From NCBI GenBank assembly GCA_037043015.1, contig CM073326.1:13524345-13588344 (forward strand): 64,000 nucleotides of DNA, in the 5' to 3' direction. The notes below the pieces were generated by a model. That model saw only the letters and a list, made by a program, of their open reading frames with translations, made no database searches and was not told the origin of the DNA. The position numbers and the translations under genes were made by a program. This stretch comes from Bryum argenteum. Its lineage: Eukaryota > Streptophyta > Bryopsida > Bryales > Bryaceae. Shown one piece after another: positions 23,773-35,349 of the stretch (positions are counted from its first letter, which is position 1; each line of letters starts with the position of its first letter).

Positions 23773-24184
23773 AACCTCAATTCCGTTAAAATGGCGTTCT
23801 TCTGCTAAAATGGCGCTTCTTGGGGTACTTAAAATGAAAAAAATGATGTTGGTTTTTGTCAAGTTTTGACATGATAGAGTAAATATTTCTGAACGACCGT
23901 TAAAAAACAGCAATGTTTGTGAATATTGCCCTTTTACTGTGTCCAAAGGTCAAAAACCATAAAAATTGTGTGATAATTATTATGAAAATTTTGGTGATAT
24001 TACATAAATTTTGGTGATATTACGGAGTACATGTGTGATATTAATAAACATGCCATTTTGTAGGCATAAATACTTTTGAACTTCGGTTCAAAAATATGCT
24101 TGTAAAATGGCACGTTTGCACATCGCACTTTAGCTCCGCGAAAATGGCACATGGAATAGTGCCATTTTAACGGAACTGAGGTTA
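23773..24184. mobile_element. GTTAAAATGGC inverted-repeat MITE, copy 3
   Basis: The left end is AACCTCAATTCCGTTAAAAT. The right end, on the other strand, is AACCTCAGTTCCGTTAAAAT, so 19 of 20 match, making this the best preserved copy (about 412 bp). The interior is longer than in the other two copies and carries GGTGATATTAC words twice. Confidence 0.75.
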
Positions 24185-24638
24185 AATACAACATATGGTT
24201 TTTGTGGTCAATTTCAGCTTTAGGGCATTAACTTTCATGAACTGCTCAAAGAATAAAGTCAAACAACATCAAGTAAAAATACATAAAAATGCAAGAAAAC
24301 CCGAGCCAAGTAGCCAAAGAATAAAGTCAGATAACATCAAGTAAAGATGCAAGAAAACCCCTGCCAAGAAGCTGCGCTACTTGGGTTCTCGATTGCATTC
24401 CTCTCAATTTTTTAATACATCGATTTCTTCAAAAATAAAAATAAATCAACTCCTCCTCAAATTACTTAGCTAGCTACTGTATCTCTGTCGATTGATTAAT
24501 ACATCGATTGTTAAAAAAAACTGAAAAATAAGAACAAAAAGAAGTCAGACAGAAATAAAGTATTGAACATTGATTTTGACGGTGAACTAAAGTTGGTGCT
24601 TTCTTCACGTATAAATCTAGCACTGCTTTTTCCACTTG
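24185..24638. other. AT-rich intergenic with a local direct duplication
   Basis: A unit of about 60 bp (CAAAGAATAAAGTCARAYAACATCAAGTAAA ... GCAAGAAAACCC) occurs twice, starting near 24248 and 24317. No gene. Confidence 0.5.
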
Positions 24639-25152
24639 TCACCTTCTAAATAAGCCCTTACCGACAAGTCGACCTCGACGATCAATTCGAGCGGCTGCCA
24701 GCTTCACAGTGAGCTCCACGATGCTTTCTATATCGGAGAACAGCTCCTGCACCATATACTTTCCGGAGAAGGTGGACTGTCTACCATATTGTGGAGGGGG
24801 ACCTAATCGAGGCGACCGCTCATGTAAATTGCAGTCAAAGTTGCAAACTTCAACGATGCTCTTAAAAGTCGTACACAAGAGAACAGGCTTATACACAGCG
24901 GACAGGACCCTTTTTGGTACAGGATATTGCCATTGCACCACTAGGATATAATATCCAAGAGCTAGCGTGGAGTAATGATACAGTAGGAAGGATCGATGTG
25001 TGTATCGAATTCGATGATCTAGGGCGGTCGGAACCGTGCATGTCCACGCTTGACTGTCCCCGATTTACAATCAAGAGGTCAACTAGCTCCGTGAGTTGCT
25101 TTTTATCGAACCAAGCAATGTAATTCAAATTGAGAAATTTAATTTGTTCCAT
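24639..25152 (-). other. Hypothetical coding pieces of unknown family
   Basis: Two overlapping minus frames, 25152-24889 (starting MEQIKFLNLNYIAWFDKKQL, ATG) and 24941-24639 (ending GRLVGKGLFRR), could be parts of one gene separated by a frameshift or an intron. No domain is recognised. Base composition is slightly less AT-rich than the surroundings. Weak support; chance frames remain likely. Confidence 0.2.
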
Positions 25153-26417
25153 AGTCTGCCTGGAAATTCATTGCAGTAACCTCTGTGAACGGATATAAAA
25201 CGGAGAGGAAGATAAGAGACAGAGAGAGCTCTTAGTGAAGGAAAAACCCTAGAGAACTGAGTGAGGTTCCACTCAAGAGTAAGGTCTACTCTACTGGTAT
25301 TCAAGACATTAGTAGGTAGGCACATTGTAACTAATCTAAATAAGAACTTATTCTTAAATAAGAACCTAGGGTTGGTGTAAACAAGGTTGGTTGTATGCAG
25401 CCATGCAGTCTTGGTAGCCTCTGAAAAGGCCTCCCATCTTTCCTCGGAGGTGGGACTCCCAGATCATCTTTCCTCGGAGGTATCTTTCCTCGGAGGTGGG
25501 ACTCTCAGATCATTTTTTCTCGGAGGTGGGAAGTTCATCTCTCCTCAGAAATCTATTCTCGGAGGTGGGAGGTTCATCTCTCCTCTCCAACCAGCTTAGT
25601 GAGTTACAAAGTGGATGGAGGGTTATCCTGTCTGAAATGTCTTACTTGTTCTGCTGCAGAGATGCAGTATTGCAGTGTTCTCGTGGCTGGGTCCTGTTTT
25701 TATGAACCCTGACTTCGCAATTCTGCTCTTCGGATCGGAAACATGCTACTGTATGTGCCTTTAGATGAATCTGCATGACTTGAAACTGCATGTCGCCATT
25801 TCTCTTCTGTGACACAATGTGGTCACCACCTTCTCAGCATTAGCACCGAGATCCGATGGTATAAGCGAGTTTCATATGCTATCACTGGCATCGGATTGAA
25901 GATTCGAAGGGAGAGTGCTCAGTAAATGACAGATTTCCTAACCTGTGAAGTAAATACTTTAAGCAATTTTTGTGCATAGGGAAAGTAAATGGAAGGATAG
26001 TTAAAGTGAATTCATCATTTTTGAACTCTTATACAATTTGTTATGATTTTTTTAATGGGGACTCATAGGTGTTCCTAAATTGGTGCCCTGATTTTGCACC
26101 CTATACATGTTGTTGCTGCTTTGAGTGGAATAGCTATCATGTACCTCTGGATGAAGAAGCCTAGTGCTCCATTATTGGTATCAACCTCAATTTTATAAAT
26201 GGCGGGTTTGGGATGTTACAAAATGTGCAAACAGATGAGATCTACTTAGGTCATTTCAAAAGCTTCAATGTTTCACGACTCCTGTTCTAAGATGCGATGA
26301 TATATTACGGTTCTTTTTTATATTATGAAGTCATACTATATGAAAACGGCCATTTCGGAGGCATACGAATGCAACTTTTGGTGTAGCAAAATGATGGTTG
26401 GAATCAATATAGTCATT
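25153..26417. other. Intergenic with a degenerate minisatellite
   Basis: Between about 25430 and 25590, TTTCTCGGAGGTGGGA-like units recur about six times with variable spacing and an intervening GATCATCT or GTTCATCTC word. The rest shows no gene. Confidence 0.6.
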
Positions 26418-27396
26418 TTAACCCCCAAACGTCTTTGGGGTATTTTTAGCCAAAAACTCATTTTTTAAAAAAGTGATATAGATGAAAATAAAGATAAGCT
26501 ATTCAGATCTCAACCGTACAAACTTGTAATAGACTTGTAATAGATCATGTGGACCAAAACTTGACTCATGGGACCTCATAGATTGCGAGATCATAACATA
26601 TTAGTGCGCAAAACAGGATACAAAATATCATCATTTCCACTTTGAAGTGAAAATACTACCAACATGAAATTTGCAATCAAAAAATCAGCAACTAAAAAGT
26701 TGTTCATCTTCATCTCAAAGACACTCTTGTACCAAAAAAATTCATCAAAAAAAAATCTTGGCTCAAATAGTAGCCTTGTAGTCGTGAAAACTGCCAAAAA
26801 TTTTACAAAGGAAAAATAGTCCAAAACTAGACCCCTCGCACTCAAATTCATGCCTTTTCTTCAATATATCCTCGATTGGGTCAAGATTTCTACCACTAAA
26901 AATAGACTATAATTGGAATCCATCCCAAAAAATAAAGTCAAAATCTAACGGTGGATGAAGGAGATCTAGCTCTTCAAAATCATCCATTTTTTCACTTTTT
27001 TCATCGTAGAAACATCATTGCAAAGCCAATACCAAAGTTATTTAGATCAAAAAACTTTCAACTACAAAGTTGTTGGGATGCATCTAAATATCAAACCTAT
27101 GAAAAAAAAATCATGAAAAACTATTTTAGATTTCACATAATTGGCATGCAATGGTAAAACATGCCAAATGTTTGAAAACCCAAAAACGAAAGCTGCCTTC
27201 ACTAAAATCCATGCCATTTATTCATACTTTATTTTACGAGTCTGAAATTTTTACCACATAAACTAGACTTGATTTGTGACCTAACCCAAGTGATTTCGTC
27301 AAAAACGGAGTTTGGATGAAGAAGTTATGGCTCTTCAAAGTTTCTGCCCTTCATCCAAAATGTCGTTTTTCGACACTAGGGACGTTTAGAGGTTAA
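26418..27396. mobile_element. TTAA-flanked DNA transposon remnant, copy 3
   Basis: The body is 26422-27392 (971 bp) between TTAA at 26418 and 27393. Ends are CCCCCAAACGTC and, on the other strand, CCTCTAAACGTC. AT-rich, no transposase frame. Its left half recurs inverted inside 28558-30277 and as a fragment near 61090-61200; its right half recurs near 43080-43505. Confidence 0.7.
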
Positions 27397-27460
27397 TGAA
27401 ATCGCTTGTTATCTTAAAGGAAGGAGAGGTGAGAATAAAGAGGTTAAAGAGATGACATTG

Positions 27461-27774
27461 TTAACCCTTAAACGCCTAAGGTGACCCGAGGGGTTCTTTA
27501 CCAATGTACTCAACTTTTCGCTTATATTTTGATGTCAGACTGGTCACCTACTTGTGATGCATTCAAAAAGTGAAATTTTAGAATTCAAATGACAATTTGT
27601 ATGAGTGATTTTGTGCTTTGAAAGGATTTTGGTAGTAGGTTGGGGTTGTACATAACCTTGTAGGAGATTGCAAGCTCATCATTGATTGGATCATTCATGA
27701 TGCCCAAGTTCAAAAGATGTTGTGATCCAATTTTGGGCTGCCTGTTTGAGACACCTTAGGCGTTTAAGGGTTAA
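27461..27774. mobile_element. TTAA-flanked MITE with perfect 19-bp terminal inverted repeats
   Basis: The body is 27465-27770 (306 bp). Both ends read CCCTTAAACGCCTAAGGTG inwards without a mismatch, with TTAA directly outside each. It is the best-preserved member of the family in the window, suggesting relatively recent insertion. Non-coding. Confidence 0.85.
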
Positions 27775-28250
27775 TAGAGATCAGACATGTTGAGGGAACT
27801 AATCAACACAATTACATTCTAATTCCAATATATCAAGTTCAAATATGAGAGTTGTATCATTTATCAAGACAACATTAGGAAAGACGTATAAAGTTGCACC
27901 ATTCCCTTGTTTTGTTGACAACTTTTTACAGAGTGGGTACGAAATACTTGTGACCTTGGCTATATTATGGATTCAAAGTTTTGATTATTTGACCAATATA
28001 CGGCCATTGGACCGCCTCAACAACTAACTTACAGATCTTTTTGCTGTCACTAGCAAACAAAATCACTTGCTAGAGATAATAATCTCCCTCAATTGAATTG
28101 GTTAAAAAATTAAAAAATAAAAATGATTTAATCATAAAGTAAAATCACCTCCCTTAATCCCTAAAGGAGAAGTTCTACAGTGCACATCCAATTTTGATCA
28201 AATTTCACCACACAAATCTTGGGATAAATTGCGTCAAAGTTTGCAAAAAA
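27775..28250. other. AT-rich spacer between transposons
   Basis: No supported gene. TTAATCCCTAAAGG at 28154 weakly resembles another TTAA-family end. Confidence 0.3.
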
Positions 28251-28541
28251 ACTAGTAGAAAATGGCACTAAAAGTGACGACCGTAATGACTTGACCGTAA
28301 TGACACAAAGTGTCACTTTTAATTCTGCTTCTAATAACATCAAAATAAATTATGATATTCGTCACTTTTTCTTAAACTCTTTTTGGTTGTAATAAGCATA
28401 CCACACCCTAATAGATTAGTAAAAAAATTAAGGAAAAGTGACAAATATAATAATTTATTGTTATGTCATTAGAAGCACATTTAAAAACGCATACTTAGTC
28501 TGTTGTTACGGCCGTCACTTTTAGTGCCATTTTCTACTAGT
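28251..28541. mobile_element. CACTA-like MITE with perfect 29-bp terminal inverted repeats
   Basis: The termini 28251-28279 and 28513-28541 are exact reverse complements beginning ACTAGTAGAAAATGGCAC. Plant CACTA (EnSpm) elements often end CACTAGTAGAAAA; here the first C would be an A on both sides. AAA on both sides could be the 3-bp target duplication but is in a poly(A) context. 291 bp, non-coding. It sits 16 bp from the next element. Confidence 0.75.
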
Positions 28542-28557
28542 AAAAGAACATATTTTT

Positions 28558-30277
28558 TTAAGCCCTAAAGTCGAGGCCAACCCAAAGGAGGTTGATTTGC
28601 TTCTAGTCAGCCTATGACTAAATGCATATATAGATCTCATGAAGCTGGAAGTCAACCTTTGGCACATTGTAGAATTTTTCCATACCTTTCCAAAAAGTCA
28701 TCTCATGCTTCTGAATTTGTTATAGTTTAACCCCTAAACGCCCAAGGGGGGGTAAAGCTCCTAACAATTGGTAATAATGCTGATTTTTTCAAAACTGCGT
28801 AAAAACAAATAAAAGATGAAAATGGAAAATCCAACCGTAGGATCTTCTTTGGAGCATGGCAATTAGTATGACCACCAAGTTACATGCCATTTGGAGTTAT
28901 GGATTTCAAGATCCATGCAAAAAAGGGGTGAAGATCACACCACCAAAACTTTCATGAAAAATCTCTTTCGCCCACTCTCACAAATTGAGGATCAAGGTTT
29001 TTACTATTTATCCAAGGAGGGAGTAGAGTAAACCCACCGAGGAGTTGAGCAAAAAAAACGGCGGATGAAAAATCGATGGGAGGAAAGCGGGTTGTGCACC
29101 AAAGACGGAGCCTCACATCCAAAATGTCGAAAAACGACACCGTGGGCGCTTAAGGGTTAAGAGATATTTACGGTCAACGTTTGAATACATTATTTGAAAT
29201 TTACCCAAAATTTTCCGAGCTGTCGCAATTGCTCATTGATTTTCAAAATCTACCTAAAATTGATCTAAGTGCAGAAGTTTTAAAAATTTACCAAAAACTG
29301 AGATTTTACTTTTTTTCAATTTTTGTTTTTTGTACATTTATAAAAGGTAGTAAAGCGTGATCTTACCATTTGGATCTTCGTACTAATAATTCATTACACA
29401 CCTTTTTAATTGCAAGACAACCAATTATGTGAATTCTAAATTAGTTTTTCATGAACTTTTTTTCCATGATCATGTTCTTAAGATATTTTTGAACAACTTT
29501 CTAGTTGGAAGTTTCTTTATCCAAATACCTTTGCTATTGGATTTGCATTGATGTTTTCGTGATGAAAAATGTGAAAAAGGGAATGACATTATACAAGCTA
29601 TAATGCTCCTTCATCCACTATTGGATTTCATCATTACTTTTTGGGATGAATTCCAATTGAAGTCAAGTTTTAGTGATAGAAATCTTCACAAGATCAAAGA
29701 TGTTTTGAAGATAAGGCATGAATTTGAGTGCAAAAAGTTTACTTTTGGAATATTTTTCCTTTGAAACTTTTTCGGCACTTTTCTATGTTGCAAGGCTATT
29801 ATTTGAGCCAAGAAATTAAATTGATGAGTTTTTTTTGGAGGCAAAGGTGCTATTGAGATGAAGGTGAACAACTTTGTAGTCACTCATTTTTTGATCGCGA
29901 TTAGTTTGTTGATAGAGTTTCCACTCTAAAGTGAAAAAGATGAAATCTTGCAGTTTGTTTTTAGTATTAACACGTTATGATCTCCCGATTTATGAAGCCT
30001 CTTGGCTCAAACTTTGGTTCACATGATCTACAATAAGTCCATTACAAGTTTGTATGGATGAGATCTTAATAGCTTATCTTCATTTTCATTTATGACATTT
30101 TTTATAATAATTTATTCTTTTAGCTAAAAATAGGCTCGGATGTTTAGGAGTTAAGTACTAGATCTTACAGCTACATACTACAAAACTTGTCACGACTTAA
30201 AAATCTACATCTTGCATCAAAAGAGGGTATTTTAAGGGACTTTGACTATTTTGAGGGTGCTCACTTTTAGGGGTTAA
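28558..30277. mobile_element. TTAA-flanked transposon (copy 4) carrying two nested relatives
   Basis: The outer element spans 28562-30273. The left end GCCCTAAAGTCGAGGCC and the right end (other strand) CCCCTAAAAGTGAGCACCC are flanked by TTAA at 28558 and 30274. It is homologous to the elements at 45001 and 58745 (for example GGAGATATTCACGGTCAAA and AAAATTGAGATTTTAC words). It is interrupted by a complete element at 28731-29156. A further piece, about 29430-30150, is an inverted, truncated copy of the 26418 element, ending GATGTTTAGGAGTTAA. This records successive insertions. Confidence 0.7.
28727..29160. mobile_element. Nested TTAA-flanked element (copy 5) inside copy 4
   Basis: The body is 28731-29156 (426 bp). 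Ends are CCCCTAAACGCCC and, on the other strand, CCCTTAAGCGCCC, with TTAA at 28727-28730 and 29157-29160. Removing the element and one TTAA restores TATAGTTTAAGAGATATT. The uninterrupted relatives read CATACTTTAGGAGATATT at 45156 and, inverted, near 59272. This is direct support for TTAA target-site duplication. Confidence 0.8.
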
Positions 30278-31457
30278 GCAAATTGATCACAATGTGGTCG
30301 ATTTAGGGGTGGAATAAGTGTTAGGAAAAGCAGTTCCCGCCTACCTTCCTTGTTGCTCAAAATACGAAATTCCGTAGAATCTCTCTGAATTGGCCAAGCT
30401 GACGGAATTGCAGCCCAGCAGATGGAATCTGGGACCGAAAGTTCACATACCTTCTGCAGAATCCCATCGATCGGTTCATTGCATGCTAATTACGCCGGAA
30501 TTGCTAATTACCGGCCGGAAAGGGACTCAAAAACTGCATTACATGGATGCTCTGTACACAATCTTCAGTTGCTTAGAAACTCACTCACTCGCCGGAAACA
30601 GAGTCGCCAGCTCTGTGGGTGATCGCCCATTGCTTGGAAACTCACTTCATCGATTGGATTCGCCAGTTGCAACAGCACGCTTTCCCACGTACACAATATC
30701 ATTAAGGTCTCGTAACCCTTGCAAATCCCTTTCCGGGGTGATTGACAGTGACAAGCCTAGGGAAGTTGAAGCAACTTCCACTCAAGGAAGCTCTGTGGTA
30801 ATTCTAAGAGAAACTGTTAAAAAACGAGGAAGCTTGTGCATGTAAATCTTCTTCCCACTGCAAGTTGCCCGGTAACTCTAGATCATATTCTTGTGTTGTT
30901 TACACTGCCGGCCAGCAGTTTCGGCAGGCAGCCACCAGCTACAATTCCGTTCCCACATCCTGCTGACCTGCTGTCCAATGAGATTCCATCCTTGCGGGTC
31001 CCTATGGTGTAGGAGGTGGAAAGATGGTCTTGCCTGCTGTGCCTGCTGGTTGAAGATGGCTGTTCCGGCCTGCTGGGTGCAAAATTCGCTTGCTTAACTC
31101 ATACTTAATTTAGGGCTGCCCAGCAGGCGCAGCAGGGAGAGGGAGTGTGAACGTAGTATTTGTTAGTTGCCTGCCTAAATCCTCGCCTAAGTTATCTCGT
31201 CTTCCTTGTCGTTGAGATGATGTTCGTTGCCGTGGTGGTAACTCCAATCTTACTTGACTGCTTCAAGGTCTCGTAACCCTCTTTTCGACCATAGAATTGC
31301 TCCTAGTAAAAAAGAATCATGATATTAATACCTCTCAGAAGGGCTCTTTTGGTGCTCCTAAGAGACCCCTTGTCAGGAAAAACACAAGAAAAACACCTAT
31401 TTTAGGTAGGGGAGTGGAATTGTTATAGAAGTCCATTACGAGATGTAATATGCATGC
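30278..31457. other. Intergenic, one unexplained 151-residue frame
   Basis: The frame 30390-30845 (plus) starts MAKLTELQPSRW but has no recognisable domain, and I see no supporting splice or promoter structure. GGAAACTCACT-type words repeat inside (about 30575 and 30638), as does AAGGTCTCGTAACCCT (about 30704 and 31265). The region is less AT-rich than its neighbours, so a decayed gene is possible. Confidence 0.25.
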
Positions 31458-31581
31458 AAAGTGATTGTTCCTTCAGAAAGTGATTGTTCCTTCAGAAAGT
31501 GATTGTTCCTTCAGAAAGTGATTGTTCCTTCAGAAAGTGATTGTTCCTTCAGAAAGTGACTGTTCCTTCAGAAAGTGATTG
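31458..31581. repeat. Six tandem copies of a 19-bp unit
   Basis: The unit is AAAGTGATTGTTCCTTCAG, starting at 31458, 31477, 31496, 31515, 31534 and 31553, with a partial seventh. Only one substitution (GATT to GACT in unit six), so the array is young. Confidence 0.95.
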
Positions 31582-32179
31582 GTGAGTTGTAGGTTCTTGT
31601 GATTAGCAGCTATGCATGGTGACCACAGATCTCTTACTGTGCTAGATATTAATTCCCTTTACTACGGTTGTTGAACATAGTTTCAGGTTGGTCTGACGTT
31701 GCTTCCGAAAGTAGCTGCCACGTTTAAGGAATAACTAAAAACACAGAATTAGGAATTTTTGCACTTGGGGGTAGAATCATGCACTTGCAAATGGATGGTT
31801 CAAAAAATCACATTTAGTGAAATTAGGTGTACCATTTCATCCTTGAATGTCGTATCCTATTTTAATATCAAAATTCTAAAGAAACATTCATTTCTGGTAA
31901 TTATTGAACCTCATGATTGGATGCAATGTATCTTGAAAATTTTCATGTGTAGCATTCATTTCCCAGGGTTTAGACCCCTTCAAGTGGTATAAATGGCCAT
32001 GTTATCCAAAACTTTATCGCATCTTTGTAACAAAAAAGACATGTAATGTATAAGAAATCTAATACTTCTAAAACTCCTTTAGTTAGCAACCATAATTTAT
32101 GATTACCACTAAAATAAACTTACACTGCTAAAAGTACACATTCTCTTCTCTAAATATTTATTTCTCCCTAATCTCTATA
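31582..32179. other. AT-rich intergenic, nothing identified
   Basis: A 77-residue frame (31759-31992) lacks any domain. No structured repeat seen. Confidence 0.3.
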
Positions 32180-35100
32180 CTAATAACGGTCTATATCATT
32201 TTGAAGGCGTTCGTTATCTATGTATTCAACTTGCATTGCAATGTATGCTAGAAGGTGTGGTTTTGCAAAAATTGGAATTTTGATGTTTCGCTCCGTTGAA
32301 ACACCGTGTATTGGAATACAAAGTTGTTGCGGTTCTTTGGTTCTTGCATGTTGTGTTTCATCCACCCATGAATAAATCGATGCTTCTTTCTCCACCCATC
32401 CATGTCTTTCACCCGATGGCTCCCACTTTGACTCCATGCAATTCGAATACCGTTGTCTATCAAGAACCGATGATATTTCTTGGGATCCCCTCCATTGCGG
32501 CCAGTACCACACTACTTTCATTTTTGTTGCCCACCTTCCATGACCAAATTCCAAAACTTTTCCAATATAAAACGGTACACCTGCTTGAACTTCCGTGGGA
32601 TCCACCGTCAGGCGCTACAAAGTGTCCAACCTTCACATCATCATCACGGACAAAAATGGGTAAACGGAGCTTCTCCGTTCTCGGTGTAATTAGTACATGC
32701 GACTCTAGTATTGAAGTTCTACGTCTTGTTGGTGCTCTTGTCGCGACCTCTCTCTTCGATGGTCTCTCCCTACGAGGACCAAAATATTGCCTTCGTCGCT
32801 GGATCGGGCATTGTTCTCATTATAAGATCCACCGTGCTCGTGTCCAACGTTCCATCTTGATTTTCGATAGAAGTTGCGGTGCATTTACGGTTGCTCTGTT
32901 TGGGCTTTGATTGTCTTCCGCCAAAAAGGGGCATTTGTTGCCGTGCTCCTATCTTGTTCGAGGAAAGTGTTCCAAATAATCGCCAACCACTTTGCTTGAT
33001 CAATGGCTTCCAAGTTCTTCTCCACGTTTTGGAATCGTTTCTACACACTTCTCCTTGTAGGCCACAAAATCTTCTAATGCCCTTAGTTCCCTTGCATCAC
33101 CCCAAATACCTCTCGGCTAGCATTGGCTTTGCGGCTCTAGTAGGCATTGATCTCAAACATGGATGCCCATCCGCTGGAACCCAAGCATCTTTCTTGAAAG
33201 TCTTAGATCGTACTCGAGGCATTCCACCCACCATGTAAAATCGCATGTGATGTGGGAACGTTATGCCGTCAAAGTATCGCCACCTACGAGCAAATGAGGA
33301 GTGATGAAAGACTTCCAATCCCTCACATTCTCTAAATGCCTCGCACTCACATACGCTTCGGTATACGAGGTTCCTCTCTCGACTAGTGATAGTAACTCCT
33401 TCATAGAATCAATGTCGCTCCTCTTTAACGTATTTGAAATGGTACTAAAACGTTGGTCTATATCTTCGTGTGTGTGCCCAACCAATAGAAAACATAGCCC
33501 CACCTCTTGAAAAAACCCCATACCCACTAGCGCAAAGACACAAGGCGAACATGTATATGTTCTTGTTCTCCCGCGTCGTATTATCCGCTTGAATTCGTAA
33601 AGTTGGTGGCAACATTCCTTTCCTTCTCTTCACATCCGTAATAACATGCATCAACGAGGTAACAACTTGATTGCTATCGTGCTTGTGGTGTGCATCGAGC
33701 CATACATCCGCATAGAGGCCAATCCCGCACAAGCACTCCGCATAGGTGTGTCTTCACGAACCGCCATTCAATGTTTTTCACTGTTTGCTTCATCTTTGGC
33801 ACCATTGTTGTATTTTGGTCCATCCCATCTACGATTATGCTCATGAAAAGATCTGGAGTTATGATAGCTGACCTTTTGAAAATCCAATAATCTCGACGCT
33901 CTTCCATTTGACGGTTAATGTGTACCAAAAACAATTTTTGATTTTCGCCTTGGCCGCCTCATTCGTTGTGGATTCCATGCCACATTTGTACTCCCAAAGA
34001 ATGAAAGCACTTTGAAAACCTTGAGAATGGTGGAATTTGCACGTGGGGAAAGTCAGTCCTCCACATTTTGTGAAACGAACTTATTGATATTGGATGTCCA
34101 TCAACTAGCTTCTTCACCTCCTCATTCACATAATGAAAGACATCAGTTTTTGTCGTATTCATTGGCAATAGTATCAACGGCAATATTGCATCGTCTGATC
34201 TTCTCTTCACTTGTCGATGCGGTTGGGTACACCCCACTTCATTGACAAACACCGCAAAACTTTCTCGTCTTTGCAGATATCTTCCTTGCTCCTTCTCGCT
34301 TACCATTATTCCCATGTACGCATGACTACCTTTCCATACAGTGATCGTGCTTGCTTGAGTTGTTTGAAACGCCTTTGGGAGTATCCTAATGCTCGAGCAT
34401 AGCATGCGTTGCATACACGATGACCATCAAGCTTGGTGTCAAACTTTTCCTTCCGTTTGGTATTTGTTCGTGTGTAAAATGAATTCAGCATTTGCATGAT
34501 CCATGTAGCTCTGCTCTCATACTTTTGTGCCCATGCCATGTACCGATTGTCCAAAATTACTCTCTCGTTCACATGCTTCAAACAATTTAATGTACAACCT
34601 CCTGTGACCTTTCTTTGCCCGTGACGCTTTCAATTGTCACTTTTGTTTTTGTTGATTCCCCCTTCTCCCGCACTCTTGTTGGTCGACTCCTCCGGTTTTG
34701 CATCGAATATTTTCTCCGAGGTCTACCTTCCACCAGTCCTTCCACTTCAAATACACCTCCAACACTAGATTGTGACTCGGTGTCCTTTGGTAATGATCGT
34801 TCCCGACACACTGCTGCCCACTAGGTTGCTTTGGACATCCGAATCGGCATTCCATGATTAACTTCATCGTCGAAATCAAACGCAGATGTTCCCACATTTT
34901 GAAACGTAAATGATTGCCTTTCCTCTAAACCAATGTTTCTCTGTGGCAATCCACATTTTTTTCGCAAGTTTGACGCCTTCCAACGAATGACCAAACCTAC
35001 ACATTGTTCAAGGCGTTCTCCAACAACTTCACCAACCCAAAGTGAACCTTGAAAGACTTCCGTTACACACACCGCAACCTCGTCCAGGGTTAATTTCAAA

Positions 35101-35349
35101 TAATGTAATTCCATCCCTGGTTTGTAGGTTTGATCTACGAATCCTTGCCCTACCAATACGTCGTCCTCTATAAGAAGCTCTACAACTCCATCCAGGCGTA
35201 CTCAAGTTCCGTTGCTCTCCACGAGTTTGTCTGTCAAAGTCATTTGCAAGACTACGTACAAGTCTTCTACCCACCGTATTTGTTCTTGTTGTGGGAGGTG
35301 CTACATTTTGATACCCAACAACCGGACTTCCAAAACCCAAATTCTCCAT
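32180..35349 (-). pseudogene. DUF7869-type, transposase-like gene, multiply frameshifted
   Basis: Read from right to left, consecutive minus frames give one protein-like series. These are a GMELHYLKLTLDEVAVCVTE stretch (about 35.1 kb) and a Cys-containing KLDGHRVCNACYARALGYS (about 34.4 kb). Next come SSFHKMWRTDFPHVQIPPFS (about 34.05 kb), IIVDGMDQNTT (about 33.83 kb), RIQADNTTRENKN (about 33.59 kb) and FLLVGHTHEDIDQRFS (about 33.47 kb). The series ends with VPFYIGKVLEF (about 32.58 kb). The DGMDQ, QADN and GHTHEDID blocks, in this order, are characteristic of DUF7869 proteins. Their spaced acidic residues resemble an RNase-H-like (DDE-type) transposase core; the catalytic interpretation is inference. 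Overlapping frames require many frameshifts, so this copy is dead. It lies divergently to the ORF series at 38.2 kb; whether both belong to one element is unknown. No terminal repeats were recognised. Confidence 0.75.

Noticed and set aside
31458..31581. Possible CRISPR-like array
   Set aside because: Units are directly adjacent without spacers, and the genome is eukaryotic; it is a simple minisatellite.
32296..32910. 204-residue plus frame
   Set aside because: Lies antisense to the DUF7869 relic, whose motifs continue on the other strand; no domain of its own.
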